Source: an uncultured Mycoplasmatota bacterium (GTDB lineage Bacteria > Bacillota_I > Bacilli_A > RF39 > UBA660). Taken from it: a stretch of DNA of 43,867 nucleotides. The position numbers were made by a program, and so were the translations under genes. The stretch is from the NCBI GenBank assembly GCA_900544625.1, contig UQVR01000007.1, forward strand, positions 1 through 43,867, in the 5' to 3' direction. Below the pieces are notes generated by a model. It was not told the origin of the DNA and searched no databases. It saw nothing but the letters and a program-made list of their open reading frames with translations. Below, one piece after another: positions 34,407-42,524 of the stretch. Every line of letters begins with the position of its first letter. Position 1 is the stretch's first letter.

Positions 34407-36197
34407 TCTATATCTTTCTTTTGGATCTAAATATTTTTTTCTAAGTCTTATTTCTGTTGGAGTTATTTCAATATATTCATCATCTTCAATAAATTCCAAT
34501 GCTTCTTCCAAAGTAAATTTCTTAGCTTTATTTAATACTATTGCTTCATCAGCATGAGCACTTCTAGTATTAGTTAGTTCTTTATTCTTACAAGGATTAA
34601 CATCTAAATCGCCTTCTTTATTAGCAATGCCTACGATCATACCAATATAAACATCAGTTGATGGATCCACAATCATTGTACCTCTACTGCTTAAGTTAAA
34701 TAATGAGTAACCAAAAGTTGTCCCATTAACCATAGAAACTAAAACACCATTTTTACGTCCTGAAATAGCTCCAGCATAAGGTCCATAAGAATCAAATGAA
34801 CGAACCATAATACCTTCGCCTTTTGTTTCGGTAATAAATAAACCACGATAACCAATTAATCCTCTAGTGGGAACTAAATATTCACATTTTGTATATCCAA
34901 CTTCACCTGGTGTAACACTTTGCATAATTCCTTTTCTTTCATTTAAAGAATTAATTACAGTTCCAGAATATTCATTTGGTACATTAACAATAACTTTTTC
35001 ATATGGCTCACATTTTTCACCATCTATTTCTTTAAAAATAACTTCAGGCTTAGAAACTGATAATTCATATCCTTCTCTTCTCATATTTTCAAGCAAAATT
35101 GATAAATGAAGTTCACCACGACCACTTACCTTAAAACCATCAGCACCTTCTAATTGTTCAACTTTTAAACCTACATTAGTTTCAAGTTCTTTTTCTAATC
35201 TTTCTTTTAAATGTCTACTTGTTAAAAATTTACCACTTTGACCAGCAAATGGAGAATTATTAACTAAGAAATTCATTGATAATGTTGGTTCTTCAATCAC
35301 AATTTTAGGAAGTGGATTAATATTATCCTTTTCACAAATTGTATCTCCAATAGAAACGTCTGAACACCCTGCTACAGTTACGATATCTCCAAAATAAGCA
35401 ACAGGAACCTCAACTCTTTTAATGCCTTCATTAACAAACAATTTAGTAACACGAAAAGACTCAACTTTTCCATCATTTGTTGCTAAAGAAACAGTTTCAC
35501 CAGACTTAATCTTACCTTTGTTAATTCTACCTATACCAAGTCTTCCAATATAATCATCATATGCAAGTTGACACACTTGCAATTGTAATGGATCAGCCTC
35601 ATTACCTTCAAAAACTTTAGTATTATTTACAATAGTTTCTAACAATGGCGTTAAATCCTTACCTTCATCACTCATATTATAAATTGCATAACCACTTCTA
35701 GCACTACCATAAAGAATAGGAAAATCTAGTTGCTCATCTGTTGCACCTAATTCCATAAACAAATTAAATGTCATATCAACAACTTCTTCAGCTCTCTCAT
35801 CTTTTTTATCAATTTTATTAATAAATAAAATTGGTTTTAAATTATTTTGTAATGCTTCTTTTAAAACAAATCTAGTTTGAGGCATAGGTCCTTCAGCAGA
35901 ATCCACAAGTAAAATAACTGTATCAACAGTTTTTATAACTCTTTCAATTTCACTGGAAAAATCAGCATGACCAGGAGTATCAACTATGTTAATTTTATAA
36001 TCTTTATATTTAATAGCACAATTTTTTGCTGTTATAGTAATACCTCTTTCTTTTTCAAGGTCTCCACTATCCATTACACAATCAACCAATTCTTCATTTG
36101 CTCTAAAAACACCACTTTGTCTTAACAGTCCATCAACTAAAGTAGATTTACCAGCATCAACATGTGCAACTACGGCAATATTTATTATCTTATCCAT
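34395..36197 (-). CDS. typA: Ribosome-associated GTPase TypA/BipA
   Basis: A 600-residue translational GTPase of the EF-G superfamily involved in 50S assembly and stress adaptation. G1 is AHVDAGKST (11-19), then DSGDLEKERGITITAKN (G2), DTPGHADF (G3) and NKIDKKDER (G4). A beta barrel and EF-G-like domains III and V follow. The BipA-specific C-terminus is recognisable (GRKNGVLVSMVNGTTFGYSLFNLSSRGTMIVDPSTDVYIGMIVG, ending RARYR-type basic residues). Most BipA proteins have DHGKTT where this has DAGKST. It is monocistronic. Confidence 0.95.
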   Translation of the reverse strand: MDKIINIAVVAHVDAGKSTLVDGLLRQSGVFRANEELVDCVMDSGDLEKERGITITAKNCAIKYKDYKINIVDTPGHADFSSEIERVIKTVDTVILLVDSAEGPMPQTRFVLKEALQNNLKPILFINKIDKKDERAEEVVDMTFNLFMELGATDEQLDFPILYGSARSGYAIYNMSDEGKDLTPLLETIVNNTKVFEGNEADPLQLQVCQLAYDDYIGRLGIGRINKGKIKSGETVSLATNDGKVESFRVTKLFVNEGIKRVEVPVAYFGDIVTVAGCSDVSIGDTICEKDNINPLPKIVIEEPTLSMNFLVNNSPFAGQSGKFLTSRHLKERLEKELETNVGLKVEQLEGADGFKVSGRGELHLSILLENMRREGYELSVSKPEVIFKEIDGEKCEPYEKVIVNVPNEYSGTVINSLNERKGIMQSVTPGEVGYTKCEYLVPTRGLIGYRGLFITETKGEGIMVRSFDSYGPYAGAISGRKNGVLVSMVNGTTFGYSLFNLSSRGTMIVDPSTDVYIGMIVGIANKEGDLDVNPCKNKELTNTRSAHADEAIVLNKAKKFTLEEALEFIEDDEYIEITPTEIRLRKKYLDPKERYRRAR

Positions 36198-36335
36198 AAA
36201 ACTTCACCCTTTTTTCACGTAAATACCCATAGATAATAATACAAAATGATATAATTGTCAAGAAAAACATAATAATTTTAATAAAAGAATTTTACTAACA
36301 AAAAGAAAAATAAAAGTAATAAAATATACACAACA

Positions 36336-36364
36336 AAAATCCTCTATTTTAAAATGAGGATTTT
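36336..36364 (-). terminator. Terminator after the InlB-repeat surface protein
   Basis: Stem AAAATCCTC/GAGGATTTT with an 11-nt loop and a U-run on the minus strand, 64 bp past the stop codon. Confidence 0.75.
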
Positions 36365-36427
36365 GATTATCTTTAAATTCATACCAAAAATTTATTCATC
36401 ACTAATTTATACAAAAATATAATTAAA

Positions 36428-37882
36428 TTAATTAGTTTTGTTTTTTTTATAATAAATTAAAACACCTGTAACACCAACTAGTGATATAATACTAGAAATA
36501 AAATACATTACAATATCATCATTAGTTTTAGGATTAACTATATTATTATTATTATTATCTTCGATGGCAACTATTCCATAATGACTTAAGTGTGACGTTT
36601 CAAAAACAATATATCCATTTTCTACTTTCGCTTCTATAGTTTCTTTTATTTCACCATCCAAAATATAAACTACTTCATATTTAGAATAACCTTTTAAATC
36701 TTCTGGTAAAGCAATTTTTATTTTCATTTTAGTATCATTAATTTTAACAACTTGACCATTTTCTAGTACGTTAATATCAACTATATATTTAATATTCTTA
36801 TTAGCAAGATCTTTTTTTACTTCAACTTCTTTAATATCCAATACATAATTCTTAGTTATTTCTTTATCAAATATAATACTAGCATTTACTTCACCATCAT
36901 TTTTGATTTCATTATTTTTAGTCCAAGAAGCATATAAAGTTATATTTTTATATCTTTCATAACCATTTTCTTCTTTTATTTTAGTATCTTTTTCAAACTC
37001 TTTATCTGTTTTTTCATCTATATCCCAGAATCTCCAATAAACATAGTTATAATTATTTCCACTTCCATCTTTTTTAGTATTCCAACCATTAAAGGTATAA
37101 CCTTCTCTTACTGGGATATATGGTAAAAGTGACATCGTTGTTCCTGAATTTCCCCCACCTATATAATCATAACTATTAGATTCTTTACCATCTATTTTAC
37201 CACCATTAGCATTTAGTTTTAATACAATTCCATCACCATTAAAGGAATCTTGAGTATATGTAGCAGTAATAGTTATGCAATCACGATTAGTAAAATAACT
37301 AGAATCTATTGATGTTACAATTTTTCCATCTAGCTCCCATCCGCTAAAAGTATAACCTTTCCTTACAGGAATATATTTTGTTAAATCAACTATTTTAAAT
37401 TCTGTACTTTTACTTGTTAATTTTATAATGCTTTGTCCATTTACTTTACCCGCAAAAGGGTCAAGCGTTAAATAATATGTTCCTGTTCCTTGTAATATTT
37501 TATCTGAAAAACTAGCATACAAAGTTAATCCATTTGTATATGATTGATCTGCTAAATCACCACTCCATTTAAATTCAGTTAAAGCTATTACATCATTAAC
37601 CTTTTCCCCTGTAAAACTTCCCCAATGTAAAAATTCAGTTCTACCATTAAATGGTACTACCCCATTAGTTAACTCTGATAATTTAACTGTTGTTTCTCCT
37701 TCTGTAACATTGAATTTTATAATTTTTTGATTTTCACCATCAATGGTAACATTTTCTTCACTGCTAGTTAATATTAATGTATATTTACCATCATCATTAA
37801 TTGTTAATGCATTAACTGAGGTTATTCCTAAAATACTAACTACTGCTACTAACACCATAAATAATGTCTTTTTTAAATTCAT
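36428..37882 (-). CDS. Secreted surface protein with InlB-type repeats and a C-terminal wall-sorting-like tail
   Basis: 484 residues. A signal peptide (MNLKKTLFMVLVAVVSILGITSVNA) is followed by beta-rich sequence with two clear Listeria-Bacteroides (InlB B) repeats: YIPVRKGYTFSGWELDG and YIPVREGYTFNGWNTKKDGSG, the second ending ITLYASW. A third, degenerate one near 75-115 ends LTLYASF. A separate domain (about 330-440) precedes an Asn run, then NPKTND (450-455), a hydrophobic stretch and a basic tail (KKNKTN). NPKTND resembles NPxTG/NPKTGD sortase signals, suggesting wall anchoring; the fifth position is Asn instead of Gly. AGGAGGAGAGAG precedes the ATG. Confidence 0.85.
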   Translation of the reverse strand: MNLKKTLFMVLVAVVSILGITSVNALTINDDGKYTLILTSSEENVTIDGENQKIIKFNVTEGETTVKLSELTNGVVPFNGRTEFLHWGSFTGEKVNDVIALTEFKWSGDLADQSYTNGLTLYASFSDKILQGTGTYYLTLDPFAGKVNGQSIIKLTSKSTEFKIVDLTKYIPVRKGYTFSGWELDGKIVTSIDSSYFTNRDCITITATYTQDSFNGDGIVLKLNANGGKIDGKESNSYDYIGGGNSGTTMSLLPYIPVREGYTFNGWNTKKDGSGNNYNYVYWRFWDIDEKTDKEFEKDTKIKEENGYERYKNITLYASWTKNNEIKNDGEVNASIIFDKEITKNYVLDIKEVEVKKDLANKNIKYIVDINVLENGQVVKINDTKMKIKIALPEDLKGYSKYEVVYILDGEIKETIEAKVENGYIVFETSHLSHYGIVAIEDNNNNNIVNPKTNDDIVMYFISSIISLVGVTGVLIYYKKNKTN

Positions 37883-38030
37883 TTCTCTCTCCTCCTATTT
37901 TTCTTATTTTTAAATCATTACAATTATTATATTATTTTCTCTCTATGTTACCCTCCTTTCGTTATTCTTCATATCGAACCTCATTCATATTATTAAACCC
38001 ACTTAAGTAATAAACTCCTTTTCTTTATTT

Positions 38031-38059
38031 ATTATAAGCAAAAAAAACAAGCATAGCAA
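38031..38059 (-). promoter_or_regulatory. Sigma-A promoter of the InlB-repeat gene
   Basis: TTGCTA (38059-38054), a 17-bp spacer, and TATAAT (38036-38031). This gives a leader of about 140 nt that contains a spare Shine-Dalgarno and two 8-9 codon frames. Confidence 0.55.
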
Positions 38060-38143
38060 TAAACTTGTCTTTAAATGCATTGTTTTTGGTGGAAACTTTT
38101 TTAAATAAATACATATAAAAGCATGACTTTCTTATTATATTAA

Positions 38144-38171
38144 AAAGAAACAAATTTAAATTTGCTTCTTT
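38144..38171 (-). terminator. Terminator of the three-gene surface operon
   Basis: Long A/T stem AAAGAAACAAATTT / AAATTTGCTTCTTT with one mismatch and a U-run on the minus strand. It overlaps the stop codon of the gene at 38170. Confidence 0.7.
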
Positions 38172-38718
38172 ATTGGTTATCTTCCAATATTATTTGACCA
38201 TCTTTTATTGGTATATTAGGAAAACTTACATCAGTAAGCATTATATTTCTAACTGGTGCTGCAGGATTTGCTATCTCAACAGTTTCAGTTGATGTGGTCA
38301 TAATAATAGATTTTACAGTATCATCAAAAGTATGTCCACCATCACTTGTAATCTGTTTATAATATATTTCAGTACTTCCAGACGGTGCAAACGGAACATT
38401 TCTAAATATTGCATTTCCATCAGAATCTGTTACAGCTTCTACCCCATTTATAGTACCAGTACTATCAGTTCTTACAAATTTTGCTCCGATAATTTGAACA
38501 CCAGTAACTTTATCTCCACTATCAGTTACATGAAGCGTTAAAACACCTTTTGCACTTATAGTAAAAGCATAATCATTTGTTCCCTCAATTATGGTAATTT
38601 GCTTTGGATCTAAAGTGGAAGCATCATAACCTCCTACTACAGCCGTAGCATTGTATACTCCATTTACTAATTCAATACTTCCTTTACCATTAGTTATTGG
38701 GATTGTATGTCTTGCCAT
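38170..38718 (-). CDS. Ig-like/carboxypeptidase-regulatory-like repeat protein
   Basis: 182 residues with no signal peptide. The sequence is beta-sandwich in character: ITNGKGSIELVNGVYNATA, then GVLTLHVTDSGDKVTGVQIIGAKFVRTDSTG, then GVEAVTDSDGNAIFRNVPF. The last two parts have the form of transthyretin-like/CarboxypepD_reg or Cna-B type domains (..VTDsdGnaxFxnVP). No catalytic motif is seen, so a structural surface role is likely. The ribosome site AAAGGAGGAG is very strong. It overlaps the preceding gene by 25 bp and is the last gene of the operon. The lack of a signal fits a spore-surface protein assembled from the mother-cell cytoplasm, an inference from its neighbours. Confidence 0.7.
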   Translation of the reverse strand: MARHTIPITNGKGSIELVNGVYNATAVVGGYDASTLDPKQITIIEGTNDYAFTISAKGVLTLHVTDSGDKVTGVQIIGAKFVRTDSTGTINGVEAVTDSDGNAIFRNVPFAPSGSTEIYYKQITSDGGHTFDDTVKSIIMTTSTETVEIANPAAPVRNIMLTDVSFPNIPIKDGQIILEDNQ

Positions 38719-39059
38719 ATTATTATTTCTCCTCCTTTAATTTTAATACTTGGATTATATTTATCCACCAACATAATTGTAACAAGATGTTTTTTAGGAT
38801 TTATCTTATTATCACTAATATTAATACAATAAGTTTCATTTTTTTTAGCTATTAAAGGTATTTTTAATATTAAAAAATTAGAATATACAAGCAACTTATA
38901 CACTCTATTGTTGCATATTGGTATTTTTACTTTTCCCAAAAAATCAGGTTTTCCATCATAAACACTCTTATCATCTTCATTTATTAACTTAACTTTTAAA
39001 TTATTTGGGTTCATATTCCAATTACTAAAAAATTTTATATAAATACAATCATTTATCAT
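38694..39059 (-). CDS. Uncharacterised 121-residue protein of the surface operon
   Basis: I do not recognise the family. It is a short, beta-rich, basic protein (KLINEDDKSVYDGKPDFLGKVKIPICNNRVYKLLVYS) with a D..D.G.v.IP pattern like a reduced transthyretin-like fold. There is no signal peptide or membrane helix. GAGGTGA precedes the ATG. It lies between the beta-helix-like protein (54 bp gap) and the Ig-like protein (25-bp overlap), so the three are probably co-expressed and may be parts of one surface structure. Confidence 0.65.
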   Translation of the reverse strand: MINDCIYIKFFSNWNMNPNNLKVKLINEDDKSVYDGKPDFLGKVKIPICNNRVYKLLVYSNFLILKIPLIAKKNETYCINISDNKINPKKHLVTIMLVDKYNPSIKIKGGEIIIWQDIQSQ

Positions 39060-39113
39060 ATTTCACCTCATTACAATTTATTTTATATATCTTTTTATTA
39101 TCTCCAAAATTCA

Positions 39114-40961
39114 TTATTCCTCAACACTCCAAATAATTTTGGTGGAATAATCTTCACCTTCAAGTAAATCCTTACTAGGTTTTAGAAATAATCCTTTATC
39201 AATGGAAAATGTAACACTACTTACATTTACATTTCCACCACTATCACTTGATTCAAATATTAACTTTTTATTTGTTTTCAAATCAATTTCTTCATTATTA
39301 AATTTTTTAAAAATTAATGAATCTATTAATACCTTTCCAGATACTTCCATCATTGGATTTATATAATTAATATATAACTTCCAATTAGTACTATTTAATC
39401 TACTATCAATTACTGTTACTATATTTTCTTTTTGCTTAGGCAAAATAATTGGATTAATAGACGTCGGAATCATACTAAAAGCAATATTTTGAGTTACCTT
39501 AAATAAAGTCAACTCACCATTAAATGGTGTAGTTACTTTTCTTTCAGTAAAACATCCATTTAAACAAGATGTTATTTTAACTACCGTATTATTTGGAATA
39601 ACAGTATCAACCTTTGCTTCAAACAACCCGTTTTCATCAGCTAATGCTTTTATGCTTTTGTCCTCATATTCTATTTTTACATTTGCTAATGGTATTGTAT
39701 GTCCCGATATAGAATCACTAGTACTTGTAATTGGATGAACATTTATCTTTAAAAGACCCATTGTTAATATTTTTTTGTTTTGAAAAGAAAAATTATTTAT
39801 ATCCGACAACAAATTTAATTGTTCATCCGTAAAATTATGAGATTCTACAGTAGTTGTATCTTTATTAAATACTCCAGATATTTGGGCTAATGAATTTTCT
39901 TTATACCAATAAAATGCTGGAGTATCATCAAGTGTACAAGCAGAGGTATAATCAAGAGCATATATCCACATATTAATTCTTGTAAATTTAAATATAAAAT
40001 TAACTGGATTGTTTGTATACACAATATTTGCATTTTTAGTATAAATATTAACATTTCGTGGATTATCTAATATAAACTTTTGATTTGTTCCTTTAAAATA
40101 TATATTATAGTTATCTGTTGGGGTTGTCATATATGTATTTAATATAGAAACACTAGCGCCTTCTTTAACAATAAAGTCTCCAAAAACACTCCACATTGGG
40201 ACTCTTTGATGACTATTTTCAATAAATGTAAAATCAGCCATTTCTTCAACTAATACATTTCTCGCACCATGAGTTGTTGTTATAGAAAATCCATTACCAG
40301 TAGTAAGTAGAAATTCTGCCCCATGCCCTATTGTTAAATCAAGTCTATTAGTTCCATTCATAAATTCTTTTGGGGTAGAAATATTCACTCTACTATTAGG
40401 CATAATTTTAACTAAAGATGGAATAACATCATTGAAAAAGAATATTGTATTAGTGGTTGAAGTATTTGATATTGTAGTATTTCCATCTATTAGAATCCTA
40501 TTAGAATTACAAGCTCTTTGGGCTGGAACGTTATTAACATCTTTTATCTCTATGATTGAATCAACAATTTTAGTAGTTCCATAATAATTTTGTGAAAGCT
40601 CTATCCCACTAAAGTTTACATTATTGTATTCCACAAGCACATTAGAATAATTTGGATGAGACACAACATATATAACCCCATATCCATTTGAACAAACTAT
40701 ATTCATGTTTTTTAATACAATTTTTTTATTAGTTGTACTTGCTTTTATAACATTTTCTTCTAAACTTAAATTATTTGTATATGTATATTTTTTATCATTA
40801 TAAGTCCCATCAATTGTTAACTTACTTTTATTACTATTTATTATAAACCCTTCTGTTGCAACAATATCGTTTCCTAAATAAATATAATCATAATTATTAT
40901 CTTCGCTTATTACTTGTTTTAATTCATCGTTTGTCATTACAACAACTTTATTATTATCCAA
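39114..40961 (-). CDS. Beta-helix-like surface protein with a C-terminal Ig/transthyretin-like region
   Basis: 615 residues without a signal peptide. Residues 1-300 are full of repeated strand-turn patterns (LTIDGTYNDKKYTYTNN, IVLKNMNIVCSNGYGVIYV, VLVEYNNVNFSGIEL, ILIDGNTTISNTS), typical of a pectate-lyase-like right-handed beta-helix. Around 400-480 is a carboxypeptidase-regulatory-like unit (IPLANVKIEYEDKSIKALADENGLFEAKV). A further beta domain ends the chain. No catalytic residues are evident. The start is not ATG: TTG at 40961 is about 12 nt from AAGGTGAT, while in-frame ATT or ATA codons lie closer and the first ATG is codon 9. It heads the operon at 38170-40961. A CATAATTTA motif (40998-40990) resembles a SigK -10 but lacks the AC -35. 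Confidence 0.7.
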   Translation of the reverse strand: MDNNKVVVMTNDELKQVISEDNNYDYIYLGNDIVATEGFIINSNKSKLTIDGTYNDKKYTYTNNLSLEENVIKASTTNKKIVLKNMNIVCSNGYGVIYVVSHPNYSNVLVEYNNVNFSGIELSQNYYGTTKIVDSIIEIKDVNNVPAQRACNSNRILIDGNTTISNTSTTNTIFFFNDVIPSLVKIMPNSRVNISTPKEFMNGTNRLDLTIGHGAEFLLTTGNGFSITTTHGARNVLVEEMADFTFIENSHQRVPMWSVFGDFIVKEGASVSILNTYMTTPTDNYNIYFKGTNQKFILDNPRNVNIYTKNANIVYTNNPVNFIFKFTRINMWIYALDYTSACTLDDTPAFYWYKENSLAQISGVFNKDTTTVESHNFTDEQLNLLSDINNFSFQNKKILTMGLLKINVHPITSTSDSISGHTIPLANVKIEYEDKSIKALADENGLFEAKVDTVIPNNTVVKITSCLNGCFTERKVTTPFNGELTLFKVTQNIAFSMIPTSINPIILPKQKENIVTVIDSRLNSTNWKLYINYINPMMEVSGKVLIDSLIFKKFNNEEIDLKTNKKLIFESSDSGGNVNVSSVTFSIDKGLFLKPSKDLLEGEDYSTKIIWSVEE

Positions 40962-41129
40962 TATTTGAATACTATCACCTTCCTTTATAATAAATTATGA
41001 TAAAAAATCAAATCGAAATAATTAAATCATACAGACCTAAAAAAATTTTAATTTTTTAACAAAATCCAGTCATCTGTATTACCTCACGTTAACAAATTAT
41101 CAATATTAAATAATTATCATTTTAAAAAA

Positions 41130-41150
41130 AAGAATAGATTTCCTATTCTT
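41130..41150 (-). terminator. Terminator of the collagen-like gene
   Basis: Stem AAGAATAG/CTATTCTT with a 5-nt loop, then a run of U on the minus strand. It overlaps the stop codon. Confidence 0.8.
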
Positions 41151-42282
41151 AATGTATTTTTGTTACACTTAACATAGCATTGGTGCTCCCATTAAACCTC
41201 ATAGTAACTGTCTTAGATGGTTTAATATTCAGTGTTATAAGATCATTTGTCTGTAATGATAAAATGGTTGTCCCACTAATACTATTTATTATTTGTGCAC
41301 TAAATTCACTTGTTGCACTTGTTGCGGGTTGTAATATATTATTTGCTCTAACAGACATAGTTAGGGAACATTCTTCATTCGTTGCTCCACATAATAAATA
41401 TGATACTAAATAAACTCCATTTTCTTTAATTTTAATTGAATTATCATCAGGATATTCTGTAAGAAAAGCCGTTCCTTTTTCTGGCAATGGGATTACTGTA
41501 TCTGTTGCTTGTGGCAAATTTAGTTGAGTATCGGACATTGAATATCTAATTCCATAAGAAGAAATAAATTCTTTTCCGGGAGGGCCAGCAGGACCTTGCG
41601 GACCTTTTTCTCCGACATCTCCTTTTTCTCCTTTTGGAATAGAAAAAGCAAGATGATGTACCCAATTTTCAAATGTGTCCATAACAGTAGCAGGTTCACC
41701 CGGTTCTAAAGTTTCCGTTTCATCTATAGCAATATGTTCAGTTCTTCCTATTTCTCCTGGCAAACCTCTAGGACCTTCATCACCTTTATCACCTTTTTCT
41801 CCTTTTGGTATTTTAAAATCTAAAACTACATCTACCGGTGTTCCAACATTTATTACTTCAGCCTCTTTGTTTGAGTCCACAGTTTCTATACTTCCAACTT
41901 GAATAGTTGCTGGTCCTGGATCTCCTTTGTCACCTTTTATTCCTTGCGGGCCAATATCTCCTTTATCTCCTTTAGGCCCCGGTATTCCTTGGGGACCAAT
42001 TTTCCCCTCAATACCTTGCATACCTCTAGGTATTTTAAAATGTAAAATCACATCTTCATTTGTTCCCTCATTTTCAACTTTAGCATTTTCGTATGGCTCC
42101 ACAGTTTCTGTAACCCCAACATCAACACTAACAGGTCCTGGGATTCCCCTTTCTCCTTTAGGTCCTGTTGGACCTTGCACATAACAAAATTTATACTTTT
42201 TTTGTTCTTCATTTATTTTTTTCCTTATTTTTTTGTAATCATCATTACAATTACAGTTACCAAGCAATTCTATCATCCCCAT
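41149..42282 (-). CDS. Collagen-like protein with BclA-like C-terminal domain, probable spore-surface filament
   Basis: 377 residues. A short Cys-containing N-terminus (GNCNCND) is followed by four Gly-X-Y blocks at about 37-51, 87-125, 160-180 and 218-237 (GPTGPKGERGIPGP, GPQGIPGPKGDKGD and similar). Between them lie three related about 35-residue modules of the form (V/I).VG..ET(V)E...(A)xVxNxGT..D(V)xLxFxIP(K/R)G, the linker type also seen in phage tail and collagen-like proteins. The last 140 residues form a beta-rich head (IKENGVYLVSYLLCGATNEECSLTMSVRANN) resembling the BclA/TNF-like trimerisation domain. There is no signal peptide. An exact SigK-type promoter lies upstream. The ribosome site is weak. 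I infer an exosporium-like filament. The antisense strand shows Pro-rich frames that are artefacts. Confidence 0.85.
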   Translation of the reverse strand: MGMIELLGNCNCNDDYKKIRKKINEEQKKYKFCYVQGPTGPKGERGIPGPVSVDVGVTETVEPYENAKVENEGTNEDVILHFKIPRGMQGIEGKIGPQGIPGPKGDKGDIGPQGIKGDKGDPGPATIQVGSIETVDSNKEAEVINVGTPVDVVLDFKIPKGEKGDKGDEGPRGLPGEIGRTEHIAIDETETLEPGEPATVMDTFENWVHHLAFSIPKGEKGDVGEKGPQGPAGPPGKEFISSYGIRYSMSDTQLNLPQATDTVIPLPEKGTAFLTEYPDDNSIKIKENGVYLVSYLLCGATNEECSLTMSVRANNILQPATSATSEFSAQIINSISGTTILSLQTNDLITLNIKPSKTVTMRFNGSTNAMLSVTKIH

Positions 42283-42305
42283 TTCTTATTATTAAATACA
42301 TATTT

Positions 42306-42332
42306 TAGTTTATGATAAAATAATTATAATGT
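42306..42332 (-). promoter_or_regulatory. SigK-type promoter of the collagen-like gene
   Basis: AC (42332-42331), exactly 16 bp, and CATAAACTA (42314-42306) match AC-N16/17-CATANNNTA. The spacing is the same as before gerE. It lies 24 bp before the start codon. Confidence 0.6.
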
Positions 42333-42473
42333 GTAAGAACAAATATCAAGCAAAAATTAAAACTAATTATAATTATTTAGGTAAAATACACTATTTAAAT
42401 AATCTATGTTGTAATAAATTTCCTATTAATATTTTCAAGTTAATTTGATTTTAATTTCTTACCATAATAATAA

Positions 42474-42517
42474 AAACCTATAAAATAAGTTCATTTTTTA
42501 TCTTACTTTATAGGTTT
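42474..42517. terminator. Terminator of recA
   Basis: Stem AAACCTATAAA/TTTATAGGTTT, extended by TAAG/CTTA after one mismatch, 8 bp past the recA stop. Confidence 0.75.
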
Positions 42518-42524
42518 CATTTTC

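Noticed and set aside
40990..40998. SigK promoter for the three-gene surface operon
   Set aside because: The -10-like CATAATTTA is present but no AC occurs 16-17 bp upstream, so it does not meet the standard applied to gerE and the collagen-like gene.
41675..42184. Two Pro/Ser/Gly-rich plus-strand frames
   Set aside because: They are antisense to the Gly-X-Y repeats of the collagen-like gene; the periodic Gly/Pro codons keep the opposite strand open.
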